A stretch of 64,000 nt of DNA, taken from Actinoplanes sp. N902-109. Lineage in GTDB: Bacteria; Actinomycetota; Actinomycetes; Mycobacteriales; Micromonosporaceae. The translations under genes and the position numbers were made by a program. The stretch is taken from assembly GCF_000389965.1 (NCBI RefSeq), contig NC_021191.1, forward strand, positions 3,845,501-3,909,500, read 5' to 3'. This document shows positions 25,737-35,490 of this stretch, one piece after another (position 1 is the stretch's first letter; the number at the start of each line of letters is the position of its first letter). The notes under the pieces were generated by a model. The model made no database searches, was not told the DNA's origin, and saw nothing but the letters and a program-made list of their open reading frames with translations.

Positions 25737-25766
25737 TTGACAAGTTGTTGGGAGCGCTCCAATACT
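25737..25766 (+). promoter_or_regulatory. GH11 promoter with CebR-type operator
   Basis: Consensus -35 TTGACA (25737-25742), 18 nt, and AATACT (25761-25766). TGGGAGCGCTCCAA at 25749-25762 (13 of 14 to the CebR consensus) fills the spacer. The GTG start of the xylanase is 70 bp downstream. Confidence 0.65.
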
Positions 25767-25836
25767 GCGTCCATCGATGAACCTCGAAGCGTGACCCCTG
25801 TCCTCGGGTCGCCGCACCGAGAAAGGATGCACCAGC

Positions 25837-26964
25837 GTGACCGACCGCTCCGCTCCCCCCGGCCCTCGCGGACGTCGTCGTTGGCGGCTGTTCGCCGGCG
25901 TCACCGCCGCCGTGCTGGCGATCACCTCCGCGACCGTCTCCGGCATCGCCTACGCCGATGCCAACCGGACCGTCACCGCGAACGAGACCGGTTACCACAA
26001 CGGTTACTTCTTCTCGTACTGGAAGGACAACGGCAACGTCACCATGAACCTGGGCGCGGGTGGCAACTACAGCGTCCAGTGGAGCAACATGAACAACGCC
26101 GTGGTCGGCAAGGGCTGGAAGCCCGGCTCGAGCCACACCATCACCTACTCCGGCACGTTCAGCCCCAACGGCAACGGCTACCTGGCGCTGTACGGCTGGA
26201 CCCGGAACCCGTTGATCGAGTACTACATCGTCGAGAACTTCGGCAGCTACAACCCGTCCACGGGCACCCAGCCGCTGGGCACGGTCACCAGCGACGGCAG
26301 CACCTACGACATCTACCGCACCCAGCGCGTCAACCAGCCCTCGATCGAGGGCAACAGCTCGACGTTCTACCAGTACTGGAGTGTGCGGCGGCAGCACCGC
26401 AGCAGCGGGACCATCACCATCGCCAACCACTTCAACGCGTGGCGCCAGGCCGGGCTGACCCTGGGCACCTTCGACTACCAGATCATGGCCACCGAGGGGT
26501 ACCAGAGCAGCGGCAGCTCGAACATCACGGTCAGTGAGGCGTCCGGCCCGACCAGCCCGCCGCCGACCAGTACGCCGCCCACCAGCCCGCCGCCCACCAG
26601 TACGCCGCCGACGAGCCCGCCGCCCTCGAGCCCCGGCGGTGGTTCGGGTGCGTGCCGGGTGGCCAACTCGGTCAGTGCCTGGAACGCCGGGCTGACCGAC
26701 AACCTGACGATCACCAACACCGGGTCGAGCACGATCAACGGCTGGTCGCTGGCGTTCAGCCTGGCCTCCGGGCAGACCATCACCAGCGGCTGGAACGCGA
26801 GCTACTCGCCGAGCAGCGGCCAGGTGACCGCCACCAACGCGGCCTACAACGGCTCGCTGGCGCCGGGCGCCTCGACGACCATCGGCTTCCAGGCCAGCCA
26901 TACCGGCAACACCGCCGCGCCCAGCGGGTTCTCCCTCAACGGCGCGGCCTGCACCACGGCCTGA
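25837..26964 (+). CDS. Secreted GH11 endo-beta-1,4-xylanase with CBM2
   Basis: 375 residues from a GTG; AAAGGA lies about 10 nt upstream. Twin-arginine-like N-terminus (RGRRRWRLF) and signal peptide to about residue 40. GH11 jelly-roll about 42-236 with nucleophile Glu 128 (NPLIEYYIVENFG) and acid/base Glu 220 (MATEGYQSSGSS). A Pro/Ser/Thr linker about 238-266 joins a C-terminal CBM2 (CRVANSVSAWNAGLTDNLTI... to C), which binds cellulose or xylan through surface Trp. Cleaves the xylan backbone outside the cell. Regulated by the CebR-type box and possibly the upstream palindromes. The stop is 4 bp from the convergent epimerase stop. Confidence 0.96.
   Translation: MTDRSAPPGPRGRRRWRLFAGVTAAVLAITSATVSGIAYADANRTVTANETGYHNGYFFSYWKDNGNVTMNLGAGGNYSVQWSNMNNAVVGKGWKPGSSHTITYSGTFSPNGNGYLALYGWTRNPLIEYYIVENFGSYNPSTGTQPLGTVTSDGSTYDIYRTQRVNQPSIEGNSSTFYQYWSVRRQHRSSGTITIANHFNAWRQAGLTLGTFDYQIMATEGYQSSGSSNITVSEASGPTSPPPTSTPPTSPPPTSTPPTSPPPSSPGGGSGACRVANSVSAWNAGLTDNLTITNTGSSTINGWSLAFSLASGQTITSGWNASYSPSSGQVTATNAAYNGSLAPGASTTIGFQASHTGNTAAPSGFSLNGAACTTA
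26548..26631 (+). repeat. Pro/Thr/Ser linker repeats of the xylanase
   Basis: Tandem codons for PTSPPPTSTPP units join the GH11 and CBM2 domains. The DNA repeats (CCGCCGACCAGTACG and variants) are similar to linker DNA of the CE1-CBM2 gene near 34.95 kb. Confidence 0.8.
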
Positions 26965-26968
26965 CCGG

Positions 26969-27949
26969 TCAGCCGGCGGTGGGCCGGCGCGCCCGCTGCC
27001 GGCCGGCGAGGTCGGCAGCCGCGGCGTCCCAGGTCGGATACGTGAAGGTGAAACCGGCGTCGAGCAGGCGCCCCGGCACCACCCGGCGGCTCTTGAGCAG
27101 CAGCTCGGTGTCCGTGCGCAGCACGAGGGCACCGAGCTCGGCCAGCCGCCGGGTGGCCGGCAGGCCGATCCGGCGCTGCCAGGCCCGGCGCAGCGAGCGC
27201 ATCAGTTCCCGCTGGGGTACGGGGTGCGGGCCGGCCACGATCACCGGGCCGGCCAGCTCCTCGTGATCGAGCAGGAACTGCACGGCCCGGACGAAGTCGT
27301 CGCCGTGGATCCAGGAGACGTACTGCCCGCCACCGTCGACGGGTCCGCCGAGACCGAGGCGGGTCAGCCAGGACAGGTAGTCGAAGACCCCGCCGCGGTC
27401 GGGCGTCATGACCATGGCCGTGCGCAGGGCCACCCGCCGGGTCGCCGGGGTGGCCGCAGCCGCCTGCTCCGCCTCCCACCGGCGCGCGATCCGGACGCTG
27501 TACTCCCAGTACAGCGGCACATCGGGCTCGTCGCCGCCGATGCTGCCGGTGGCCTCGTCGTGCGGCTGGCCGCCGGCCCGGCTGCGGGCGTCGGCGTAGA
27601 TCGTGGCGGTGCTCGCCTGCAACCACACCCGCGGGGGCCGCTGCGCCCGGGCGATGGCCGCGCCGACCACCCGGGTGGACTCGACCCGGGAACTCATCAT
27701 CCGGCGCAGGTTGGTGTCGGTGTAGCGGCAGCTCACCGTGCGGCCCGCCAGGTTGACGACAGCGTCGGCGCCGTCCAGCTCCTGCGCCCATCCGCCCAGC
27801 GTGCGGCCGTCCCAGAACACGTGCCGGACGCCCGGCTCCACAGTCGCCGGTCGGCGGCTCAGTACCGTGACCTCGTCCCCGCGGGCCACCAGGGCCCGCC
27901 GCAGGATCCCACCCACCTGACCCGTGCCGCCGGGAATGACGATCTTCAT
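26969..27949 (-). CDS. TIGR01777-type NAD-dependent epimerase (SDR)
   Basis: 326 residues. Rossmann motif GGTGQVGGILRRAL at residues 7-20. Then DGADAVVNLAGRTVSCRY, the ASTATIYADAR segment, and a C-terminal domain with PHPVPQRELMRSLRRAWQRRIGLPATRRLAELGALVLRTDTELLLKSRRVVPGRLLDAGF. This is the signature of the YfcH/TIGR01777 family (SulA-like epimerases of unknown substrate). Cytoplasmic. Two TTGAGC-N4-GCTCAA dyads lie just upstream, suggesting control by a dedicated repressor. Confidence 0.88.
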   Translation of the reverse strand: MKIVIPGGTGQVGGILRRALVARGDEVTVLSRRPATVEPGVRHVFWDGRTLGGWAQELDGADAVVNLAGRTVSCRYTDTNLRRMMSSRVESTRVVGAAIARAQRPPRVWLQASTATIYADARSRAGGQPHDEATGSIGGDEPDVPLYWEYSVRIARRWEAEQAAAATPATRRVALRTAMVMTPDRGGVFDYLSWLTRLGLGGPVDGGGQYVSWIHGDDFVRAVQFLLDHEELAGPVIVAGPHPVPQRELMRSLRRAWQRRIGLPATRRLAELGALVLRTDTELLLKSRRVVPGRLLDAGFTFTYPTWDAAAADLAGRQRARRPTAG

Positions 27950-27973
27950 CGGACCCCTCCTGCCGCCCTCGGA

Positions 27974-28023
27974 TTGAGCGGTTGCTCAAATCCCAGCGTA
28001 GATCAGTTTGAGCGGATGCTCAA
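27974..28023. promoter_or_regulatory. Twin TTGAGC-N4-GCTCAA operators
   Basis: Two 16-bp dyads with identical arms, at 27974-27989 and 28008-28023, are 34 bp apart centre to centre. They lie 25 bp upstream of the epimerase start on its 5' side. Identical arms with variable centres indicate a dimeric repressor, most plausibly TetR family. No such regulator gene is in the window. Confidence 0.6.
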
Positions 28024-28050
28024 CCCGGCCCCGTCCCGGTCGGCCGAAGC

Positions 28051-28087
28051 CGGAACTTTCGGATGCCCTACCCCTACTTTCGGATGC
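28051..28087 (+). promoter_or_regulatory. Direct repeats upstream of the sugar importer
   Basis: ACTTTCGGATGC occurs at 28055-28066 and 28076-28087, 21 bp apart (two helical turns), with a partial ACTTT at 28102. The first copy extends to CGGAACTTTCGG (28051-28062), close to the GAAANTTTC-type xylan elements. Same-face direct repeats suggest activator or tandem-repressor sites for the chvE-mmsA-mmsB operon. Confidence 0.45.
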
Positions 28088-28144
28088 GGGTCGTGAGGCG
28101 TACTTTGACCTTCGAAACATGGGCACACCTGAATAGTTGATCCA

Positions 28145-28166
28145 CCAGACCTGCACGCAGGTCTGG
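28145..28166 (+). promoter_or_regulatory. Perfect hairpin in the leader of the importer operon
   Basis: CCAGACCTGC and its exact complement flank a central AC: 10-bp arms ending 38 bp before the chvE start. The upstream gene is divergent, so this is not its terminator. It could be a leader attenuator, an mRNA-stabilising structure or a dyad operator. No U-run follows, only GCGTTTC. Confidence 0.45.
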
Positions 28167-28204
28167 CGTTTCACTGTGGATCGCATACAGAAGGGAACGT
28201 CGGA

Positions 28205-29332
28205 GTGGCTGGAAAGATCCGCGCCTTAGCCGTCCTTGCCATCACCGCGGCGCTGGCCGTGGGGACGACTGCGTGCAGCAGCACCCGCACTGACACCGGA
28301 AGTTCCGGAACCGATTCCGGTTCCGGCGGCGGCCTGATCGGCATCGCCATGCCGACCAAGAGCCTCGAACGCTGGAACAACGACGGCGCGCACCTGGAGG
28401 ACCTGCTCAAGAAGGCGGGCTACACCACCACGCTGCAGTACGCCGACAACAAGGTCGACCAGCAGATCACCCAGCTGCAGAACATGATCAACCAGAACGC
28501 GAAGATCCTGGTGGTGGCGTCGATCGACGGCACCGCGCTGGGCCCGGTCCTGGACAAGGCGGCACAGCAGAAGATCAAGGTCATCGCGTACGACCGGCTG
28601 ATCAACGCGACGCCGAACGTGGACTACTACGCCACCTTCGACAACTACCAGGTCGGCAAGCTGCAGGGGCAGTACATCGTCAAGCAGCTCGGCCTGGACA
28701 CCGGCAAGGGGCCGTTCAACCTCGAGCCGTTCGCCGGGTCCTCCGACGACAACAACGCCAAGTTCTTCTTCGCCGGTGCCTGGGACGTGCTCAAGCCGTA
28801 CATCGACAGCAAGAAGCTGGTCATCCCGTCGGGCAAGAAGCTCGCCAGCGACGCCGACTGGAAGAACGTCAGCATCGACGGCTGGAGCTCGCAGAAGGCC
28901 CAGTCGGAGATGGACAACCGGATCAACTCCTTCTACACCGGCGGCAAGAAGGTCGACGTCGTGCTGTCCCCGAACGACTCGCTGGCGCTGGGCATCGAGC
29001 AGTCGCTGGAGTCCAAGGGCTACAAGGCCGGCGCCGGCTGGCCGGTGATCACCGGCCAGGACGCCGACCTGGCGAACACCAAGAACATCCTGGCCGGCCT
29101 GCAGTCGATGACCGTCTGGAAGGACACCCGGACCCTGGGCGACCAGGTCGCCAAGATGGTCGACCAGATCGTCAAGGGCCAGCCGGTCGAGACCAACGAC
29201 ACCAAGACGTACGACAACGGCGTCAAGGTGGTGCCCGCCTACCTGCTCCCGCCGGTGGTGGTGACCAAGGACGACGTGAAGTCCAAGCTGGTCGACTCGG
29301 GGTTCTACACCGCCGACAAGCTGGGCCTCTAG
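28205..29332 (+). CDS. chvE: Multiple-monosaccharide ABC transporter, substrate-binding lipoprotein (ChvE type)
   Basis: 375 residues from a GTG 8 nt after AAGGGA. Lipobox GTTAC at about residue 24 marks lipid attachment. The periplasmic-binding-protein fold (Peripla_BP_4) is recognisable as ChvE: ADNKVDQQITQLQNMINQNAKILVVASIDG, IKVIAYDRLI, VDYYATFDNYQVGKLQGQYI, and GPFNLEPFAGSSDDNNAKFFF. ChvE homologues bind L-arabinose, D-galactose, D-glucose, xylose and fucose. That range matches the sugars the secreted arabinofuranosidases, galactosidases and xylanase here would release. First gene of a three-gene operon ending at a strong terminator. Confidence 0.9.
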   Translation: MAGKIRALAVLAITAALAVGTTACSSTRTDTGSSGTDSGSGGGLIGIAMPTKSLERWNNDGAHLEDLLKKAGYTTTLQYADNKVDQQITQLQNMINQNAKILVVASIDGTALGPVLDKAAQQKIKVIAYDRLINATPNVDYYATFDNYQVGKLQGQYIVKQLGLDTGKGPFNLEPFAGSSDDNNAKFFFAGAWDVLKPYIDSKKLVIPSGKKLASDADWKNVSIDGWSSQKAQSEMDNRINSFYTGGKKVDVVLSPNDSLALGIEQSLESKGYKAGAGWPVITGQDADLANTKNILAGLQSMTVWKDTRTLGDQVAKMVDQIVKGQPVETNDTKTYDNGVKVVPAYLLPPVVVTKDDVKSKLVDSGFYTADKLGL

Positions 29333-29338
29333 CCGGTC

Positions 29339-30888
<1,550 letters not shown>

Positions 30889-30892
<4 letters not shown>

Positions 30893-32121
30893 GCGCACCG
30901 ACCACGGTGGACCAGTCCCCACCCCCGGCGAAGGAGCCGTCCGGCGGCACCTCCGGCGGGTCGCTGACCGCCTATCTGGGGCAGAACCTGCGGCAGTACG
31001 GCATGATCGCGGCGCTTGTCATCATCGTCCTGCTGTTCCAGATCCTCACCGACGGCAAGCTGCTCTATCCCAACAACATCGCCGCGCTGATCCAGCAGAA
31101 CGCCTACGTGCTGGTGCTGGCGATCGGCATGGTGATGGTCATCGTGGCCGGTCACATCGACCTGTCGGTCGGCTCGGTGGTCGCCTTCATCGGCGGCGTC
31201 TGTGCCCTGCTGATCAGCGACCACAACGTGCCGTGGCTGCTCGCGGTGGTCATCTCGGTGCTGATCGGCGGGGTCGTCGGGTGCTGGCAGGGCTTCTGGA
31301 TCGCGTATGTCGGCATCCCGGCATTCATCGTGACGCTCGGCGGCATGCTGCTGTTCCGGGGGCTGGCCATCGTCCTGGTCGGCACGACGGTGGCGGGCCT
31401 GCCCGCGGGTTTCAACAACATCAGCAACGGCTCGCTGCCGAATGCGCTGGGCTTCCTCGCCAACCTCGACGGGCTGACGCTGCTGATCGGCGTCGTGGCC
31501 ATCGCCGGGCTGGCCGTCGCGCAGATCCGGGCGCGCCGCTCGCTGCTCCGCAACGATCTGCGCACCGAGCCGTTCGCCGCGTTCGTCGGCAAGCTCGTCG
31601 TCTCGGCCGCGGCGATCGCCTACATCACCTACCTGCTCGCCAAGAGCGCCGGCGGCACCCCGATCGTGCTGATCATCGTGGGTGTGCTGGTGCTGCTCTA
31701 CACGTTCGTCATGACCAACACCGTGTTCGGCCGGCACATCTACGCGCTGGGTGGCAACCTGCCCGCGGCGGTGCTGTCGGGTGTGAAGACCAAGCGCGTC
31801 AACTTCATGATCTTCGTCAACATGGGTCTGCTGGCCGGGGTGGCGGCCGTGGTCACCACGTCCCGCGCGGGCGCCGCGGTGGCCGCCGCGGGCAACAACT
31901 TCGAGCTCGATGCGATCGCGGCCGCGTTCATCGGCGGCACGGCGGTCAGCGGCGGCATCGGCAAGGTCAGCGGCGCCATCATCGGCGCGTTCATCATGGG
32001 TGTGCTCAACCTGGGCCTGTCCATCATGAACGTCGACCCGGCGTGGCAGATGGCTGTCAAGGGACTCGTGCTCATCGCCGCCGTCGCGTTCGACATCCTG
32101 AACAAGCGCCGGGCCAAGTAG
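30889..32121 (+). CDS. mmsB: Sugar ABC transporter permease (MmsB/GguB type)
   Basis: 410 residues from a GTG overlapping the ATPase stop. About ten to eleven transmembrane helices. GMVMVIVAGHIDLSVGSVVAFIGG is the conserved CUT2 permease motif. ALGGNLPAAVLSGVKTKRVNFMIFVNMGLLAG and the FIGGTAVSGGIGKVSGAIIGAF segment give the EAA-loop equivalent and the C-terminal core. The extra middle segment (DLRTEPFAAFVGKLVVSAAAIAYITYLL) and length of about 400 distinguish MmsB/GguB from the shorter RbsC/XylH. Forms a dimer with MmsA. Confidence 0.93.
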
Positions 32122-32140
32122 CCATTCCCTCGCGCCATTG

Positions 32141-32158
32141 TCCTGAGCGTTCTCAGGA
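32141..32158 (+). terminator. Small hairpin after the permease gene
   Basis: TCCTGAG-CGTT-CTCAGGA, a 7-bp stem with a 4-nt loop, starts 20 nt after the mmsB stop. No U-tract. It may protect the 3' end or assist the stronger terminator 33 nt downstream. Confidence 0.4.
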
Positions 32159-32190
32159 TGCGCACAAAGATAATCGAAAAAAAGTGTTAC

Positions 32191-32223
32191 ACCCGGCTCG
32201 GTGAGATCCGAGCCGGGTTTTTT
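32191..32223 (+). terminator. Rho-independent terminator of the importer operon
   Basis: ACCCGGCTCG, an 8-nt loop, then CGAGCCGGGT: a perfect 10-bp stem followed directly by a T6 run. This is the only classic U-tract terminator in the window. Confidence 0.93.
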
Positions 32224-32288
32224 CGTCTCCCGGAACGGTAGGGCCGACCGCCCGAAGGTCCGTCAGGGTATTGTTCAGCGTCGATCGG

Positions 32289-32317
32289 TTGAGGGATTGG
32301 GAGCGCTCCCGTAACAT
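32289..32317 (+). promoter_or_regulatory. GH27 operon promoter with CebR-type operator
   Basis: TTGAGG (32289-32294), exactly 17 nt, TAACAT (32312-32317). TGGGAGCGCTCCCG (32298-32311), one mismatch from the CebR consensus, fills the spacer beginning 4 nt after the -35. The same geometry recurs at 44232 and 63216. Confidence 0.8.
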
Positions 32318-32331
32318 CCCTGACACAGCGT

Positions 32332-32345
32332 TGTTAACGCTCACT
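32332..32345 (+). promoter_or_regulatory. Second dyad, TGTTAACGCTCACT
   Basis: A LacI-like imperfect dyad 21 nt downstream of the CebR-type box, in the expected 5' leader. A near copy sits at the same offset upstream of the GH62 operon (44274). A repressor here would act as a roadblock. Confidence 0.5.
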
Positions 32346-32386
32346 GTCGGTTCGAACAATTCCCCCTTCAGACGAGGCGATGATTC

Positions 32387-34018
32387 ATGCGACGCCTGAG
32401 AACCGCGCTGTCCGCCGTGCTGCTGCTGGCGGCCGGCGCCCTGACCCTGGTCTCCCCATCCGCTGCGCAGGCCCTCGACAACGGGGTGGGCCGCACCCCG
32501 CCGATGGGCTGGAACTCGTGGAACACCTTCGGCTGCAACATCAGCGAGTCGCTGATCCGCCAGATGGCCGACGCCATGGTCAGCACCGGCATGCGCGATG
32601 CCGGTTACCAGTACGTCGTGGTCGACGACTGCTGGTTCAACCCCAACCGCGACTCGGCCGGCAACCTGCAGGGCGATCCGAGCCGCTTCCCCAGCGGCAT
32701 GAAGGCGCTCGGCGACTACCTGCACGGCAAGGGTCTCAAGTTCGGCCTGTACGAGGGGCCGCTGGACAAGACCTGCGCGCAGTACTTCAACTCGTACCCG
32801 GGTGCCACGGGCTCCCAGGGGCATGAGGCGCAGGACGCGCGACAGTTCGCCGCGTGGGGCGTGGACTACCTGAAGTACGACTGGTGCTCGCCCTCCGGCA
32901 GCATCAACGACCAGGTCACCACGTTCGCGAAGATGCGGGACGCGCTGGCTGCCACCGGCCGGCCGATCCTCTACAGCATCAACTCCAACAGCGTGCATTC
33001 CAAGACCGGCCCGCAGCGCAACTGGGGCGACGTGGCCAACATCTGGCGGACCACCGAGGACATCCAGCTCGCCTGGGACACCGGCCAGACCAACGGCTAC
33101 CCGATGGGTATCAAGAACATCGTCGACGTCAACGTGCCGCTCGCCGGGTACGCGCGCCCGGGCGGCTTCAACGACCCGGACATGATGGAGGTCGGCCGCG
33201 GCACGCTCAGCGATGCCGAGCAGCGCTCCCACTTCGCGCTGTGGGCGCTGATGGCCGCCCCGCTGATCGCCGGCAACGACATCCGGTCGATGAGCTCGGC
33301 CACCCAGACGATCCTGAAGAACCCCCGGCTGATTGCGATCGACCAGGACAGTCTGGGCCTGCAGGCGAGCTCGGTGATGGCCGACGGCAACCAGCGGGTG
33401 CTCGCCAAGCGGCTGGCCGACGACGACGTCGCGGTGGCGCTGTTCAACCAGTCCGGCTCGACCCGGACGATCTCCACCACGGCGGCGGCGATCGGCAAGA
33501 GCGGCTCGTCGTTCACCCTCACCGACGCCTGGACCGGCGCGGCCACGACCACCAGCGGCACGATCAGCGCCAGCGTCCCCGCACACGCCACGGTGGTCTA
33601 CCGGGTCAGCGGCGGCGGCACCGGCACCCCGCCCACCCCGGCGGCGTCCCGGCTGGTCAGCGCGTCGTCCGGCCGGTGCCTGGACGTGCCGAACAGCAAC
33701 ACCGCCAACGGCACCCAGCCGGTCATCTGGGACTGTTCCGGAGCCGCCAACCAGCAGTGGACCGTCTCCGGGTCGGCGGTGCAGGCGCTGGGCAAGTGCC
33801 TGGACGCCCCGCTCGGCGCGACCGCCGGGGCGAAGGTGCAGCTCTGGGACTGCAACGGCGGCACCAACCAGCAGTGGACGTTCGGCAGCGACGGCACGGT
33901 CCGGGGCACCGCCTCCGGTCTCTGTCTCGACGTCGACCACAACCAGACCGCCAACGGAACTCTGACCCTGCTGTGGACCTGTTCCGCAGCCGCCAACCAG
34001 CGCTGGAGCCGCTCATGA
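32387..34018 (+). CDS. Secreted GH27 alpha-galactosidase with CBM13
   Basis: 543 residues. Signal peptide to about residue 29. GH27 barrel: LDNGVGRTPPMGWNSWNTFGC, VVVDDCW, nucleophile Asp 165 in YLKYDWCSPSG, and the acid/base Asp in GGFNDPDMMEVG (about 260-270). The barrel is followed by a beta domain (to about 410) and a C-terminal ricin-type CBM13 of about 125 residues with three CLDV...QQW subdomains. Removes alpha-1,6-galactose from galactomannan or alpha-galactosyl side chains. Cotranscribed with the CE1-CBM2 esterase, whose ATG overlaps its stop. Confidence 0.95.
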   Translation: MRRLRTALSAVLLLAAGALTLVSPSAAQALDNGVGRTPPMGWNSWNTFGCNISESLIRQMADAMVSTGMRDAGYQYVVVDDCWFNPNRDSAGNLQGDPSRFPSGMKALGDYLHGKGLKFGLYEGPLDKTCAQYFNSYPGATGSQGHEAQDARQFAAWGVDYLKYDWCSPSGSINDQVTTFAKMRDALAATGRPILYSINSNSVHSKTGPQRNWGDVANIWRTTEDIQLAWDTGQTNGYPMGIKNIVDVNVPLAGYARPGGFNDPDMMEVGRGTLSDAEQRSHFALWALMAAPLIAGNDIRSMSSATQTILKNPRLIAIDQDSLGLQASSVMADGNQRVLAKRLADDDVAVALFNQSGSTRTISTTAAAIGKSGSSFTLTDAWTGAATTTSGTISASVPAHATVVYRVSGGGTGTPPTPAASRLVSASSGRCLDVPNSNTANGTQPVIWDCSGAANQQWTVSGSAVQALGKCLDAPLGATAGAKVQLWDCNGGTNQQWTFGSDGTVRGTASGLCLDVDHNQTANGTLTLLWTCSAAANQRWSRS

Positions 34019-35364
34019 GAACCCGGATCCGTGCCCTGCTCGCCGTTGCCCTGCTACCGCTGATCGCCGCGTCCGTGCTGCTGTTCGGCGGCCCCGCGCA
34101 GGCCGCTGCCCTGACCCGGGTGACCGGCTTCGGCACCAACCCGACCAACCTCAACATGTACGTCTACGCGCCGAACAACGTGGCCGCCAAGCCCGCTCTG
34201 CTGGTGCTCGTGCACTACTGCAGCGGCTCGGCCAGCGGCATCTTCAACGGCAACGGCCACGACTATGTGACGGCGGCGGACCGCTACGGCTATGTCATCG
34301 TGGTGCCGGAGGCCACCCGCAGCGGCAGCTGTTTCGACGTCTCCACCCCGCAGGCGCTCAAGCGCAACGGGGGCAGCGACTCCACCGGGATCATGTCGAT
34401 GGTCTCCTGGGCCCGGACCCGGTACAACGTGGACCCGGCGCGGATCGTGGTCAGCGGCTTCTCCTCGGGCGCCATGATGACCAACGTGCTGGCCGCGGAG
34501 TACCCCGACGTGTTCTCGGCGGCGTCGGCCTTCTCCGGCGTGCCGGCCGGGTGCTTCGCCACCACCGACGGCTCGCTGTGGAACAGCACCTGCTCCGGCG
34601 GTAATCTGATCAAGACCGCCGACCAGTGGGCGAGCCAGGCCCGCGCGATGTACCCGGGATACACCGGTGCCTACCCGCGGATGCAGCTGTGGCACGGCAC
34701 CACCGACACCACCCTCGCCTACCCGAACTTCGGCGAGGAGATCAAGCAGTGGACCGCCCTGCACGGGCTGAGCCAGACCCCGGCGTACACCGACCACCCG
34801 CAGTCGTCGTGGACCCGCACCCGGTACGGCAGCACCGGCACCCGGGCCACGGTCGAGGGGGTCAGCATCGCCGGTGTCGGGCACGCCCTGCCGATGAGCG
34901 GCCAGCTGGCGTACGCGATCTCCTTCCTGGGCCTGGACAGCACGTCCACCCCGACCACGCCGCCCACCACGCCGCCGACCACCCCGCCCACGACGCCGCC
35001 GACGACGCCCCCCACCACGCCGCCGACCAGTAACCCGCCGGGCTCGGGCGGCTGCCGCGTCACCGCCACGGTCAACGCCTGGGGCGACGGGCTGACCGAG
35101 AGCATCTCGATCACCAACACCGGCAGCACCGCGATCAACGGCTGGTCCCTGGCCTTCACCCTGCCCGCCGGGCAGACGATCACCTCCGGCTGGAACGCCA
35201 CCTTCGCGCCCACCTCCGGGGCGGTGACCGCCACGAACGTCTCCTACAACGGCACCATCCCGGCGAACGGCTCGGTCGACATCGGCTTCCAGGCCGGGCA
35301 CACCGGCGGCACGGGCACGCCTGCCTCGTTCACCCTCAACGGCACGACCTGCAGCGCAGCCTGA
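34015..35364 (+). CDS. Secreted CE1/LpqC-type esterase with CBM2
   Basis: 449 residues; ATG overlaps the GH27 stop (ATGA). Signal peptide to about AAALT. Esterase domain (PHB depolymerase/feruloyl and acetylxylan esterase family) about 35-305: LVLVHYCSGSASGIF, nucleophile elbow IVVSGFSSGAMMTNVLAAEYPD (Ser about 153), LWHGTTDTTLAYPN (Asp) and VGHALPMSG (His). A (TTPP)n linker of about 30 residues leads to a C-terminal CBM2 (CRVTATVNAWGDGLTESI...). Probably deacetylates or deferuloylates xylan. It acts with the alpha-galactosidase and xylanase at the fibre surface. Confidence 0.9.
   Translation: MRTRIRALLAVALLPLIAASVLLFGGPAQAAALTRVTGFGTNPTNLNMYVYAPNNVAAKPALLVLVHYCSGSASGIFNGNGHDYVTAADRYGYVIVVPEATRSGSCFDVSTPQALKRNGGSDSTGIMSMVSWARTRYNVDPARIVVSGFSSGAMMTNVLAAEYPDVFSAASAFSGVPAGCFATTDGSLWNSTCSGGNLIKTADQWASQARAMYPGYTGAYPRMQLWHGTTDTTLAYPNFGEEIKQWTALHGLSQTPAYTDHPQSSWTRTRYGSTGTRATVEGVSIAGVGHALPMSGQLAYAISFLGLDSTSTPTTPPTTPPTTPPTTPPTTPPTTPPTSNPPGSGGCRVTATVNAWGDGLTESISITNTGSTAINGWSLAFTLPAGQTITSGWNATFAPTSGAVTATNVSYNGTIPANGSVDIGFQAGHTGGTGTPASFTLNGTTCSAA
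34949..35033 (+). repeat. (TTPP)n linker repeats of the CE1-CBM2 esterase
   Basis: Six or seven near-identical 12-nt units (ACCACGCCGCCC variants) encode the TTPPTTPP linker. Codon-level degeneracy is small, so the array is prone to slippage and length change. Confidence 0.85.
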
Positions 35365-35381
35365 TCCGCCGCACCGCATGA

Positions 35382-35419
35382 GCGGGTCGAGCGTCCGGAC
35401 GAGCCGGCGCTCGACCCGC
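35382..35419 (+). terminator. Long GC hairpin after the GH27/CE1 operon
   Basis: GCGGGTCGAGCG and its exact complement are separated by 14 nt (35394-35407), starting 17 nt after the CE1-CBM2 stop. No U-tract, as is usual for actinobacterial terminators. It isolates the cell-wall operon from the lipid operon at 35491. Confidence 0.75.
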
Positions 35420-35490
35420 CATAGCTCCCGCACAGCGTTCTCGCAGCTGATTTTCTGCTCGTCCGAAGCCGGCGCCAAGACGATGAGGGC

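Noticed and set aside
28145..28166. Terminator of the epimerase gene
   Set aside because: The epimerase is transcribed away from this point.
34949..35033. Short regular repeats that could suggest a CRISPR-like array
   Set aside because: They are in-frame Pro/Thr linker codons with no spacers.
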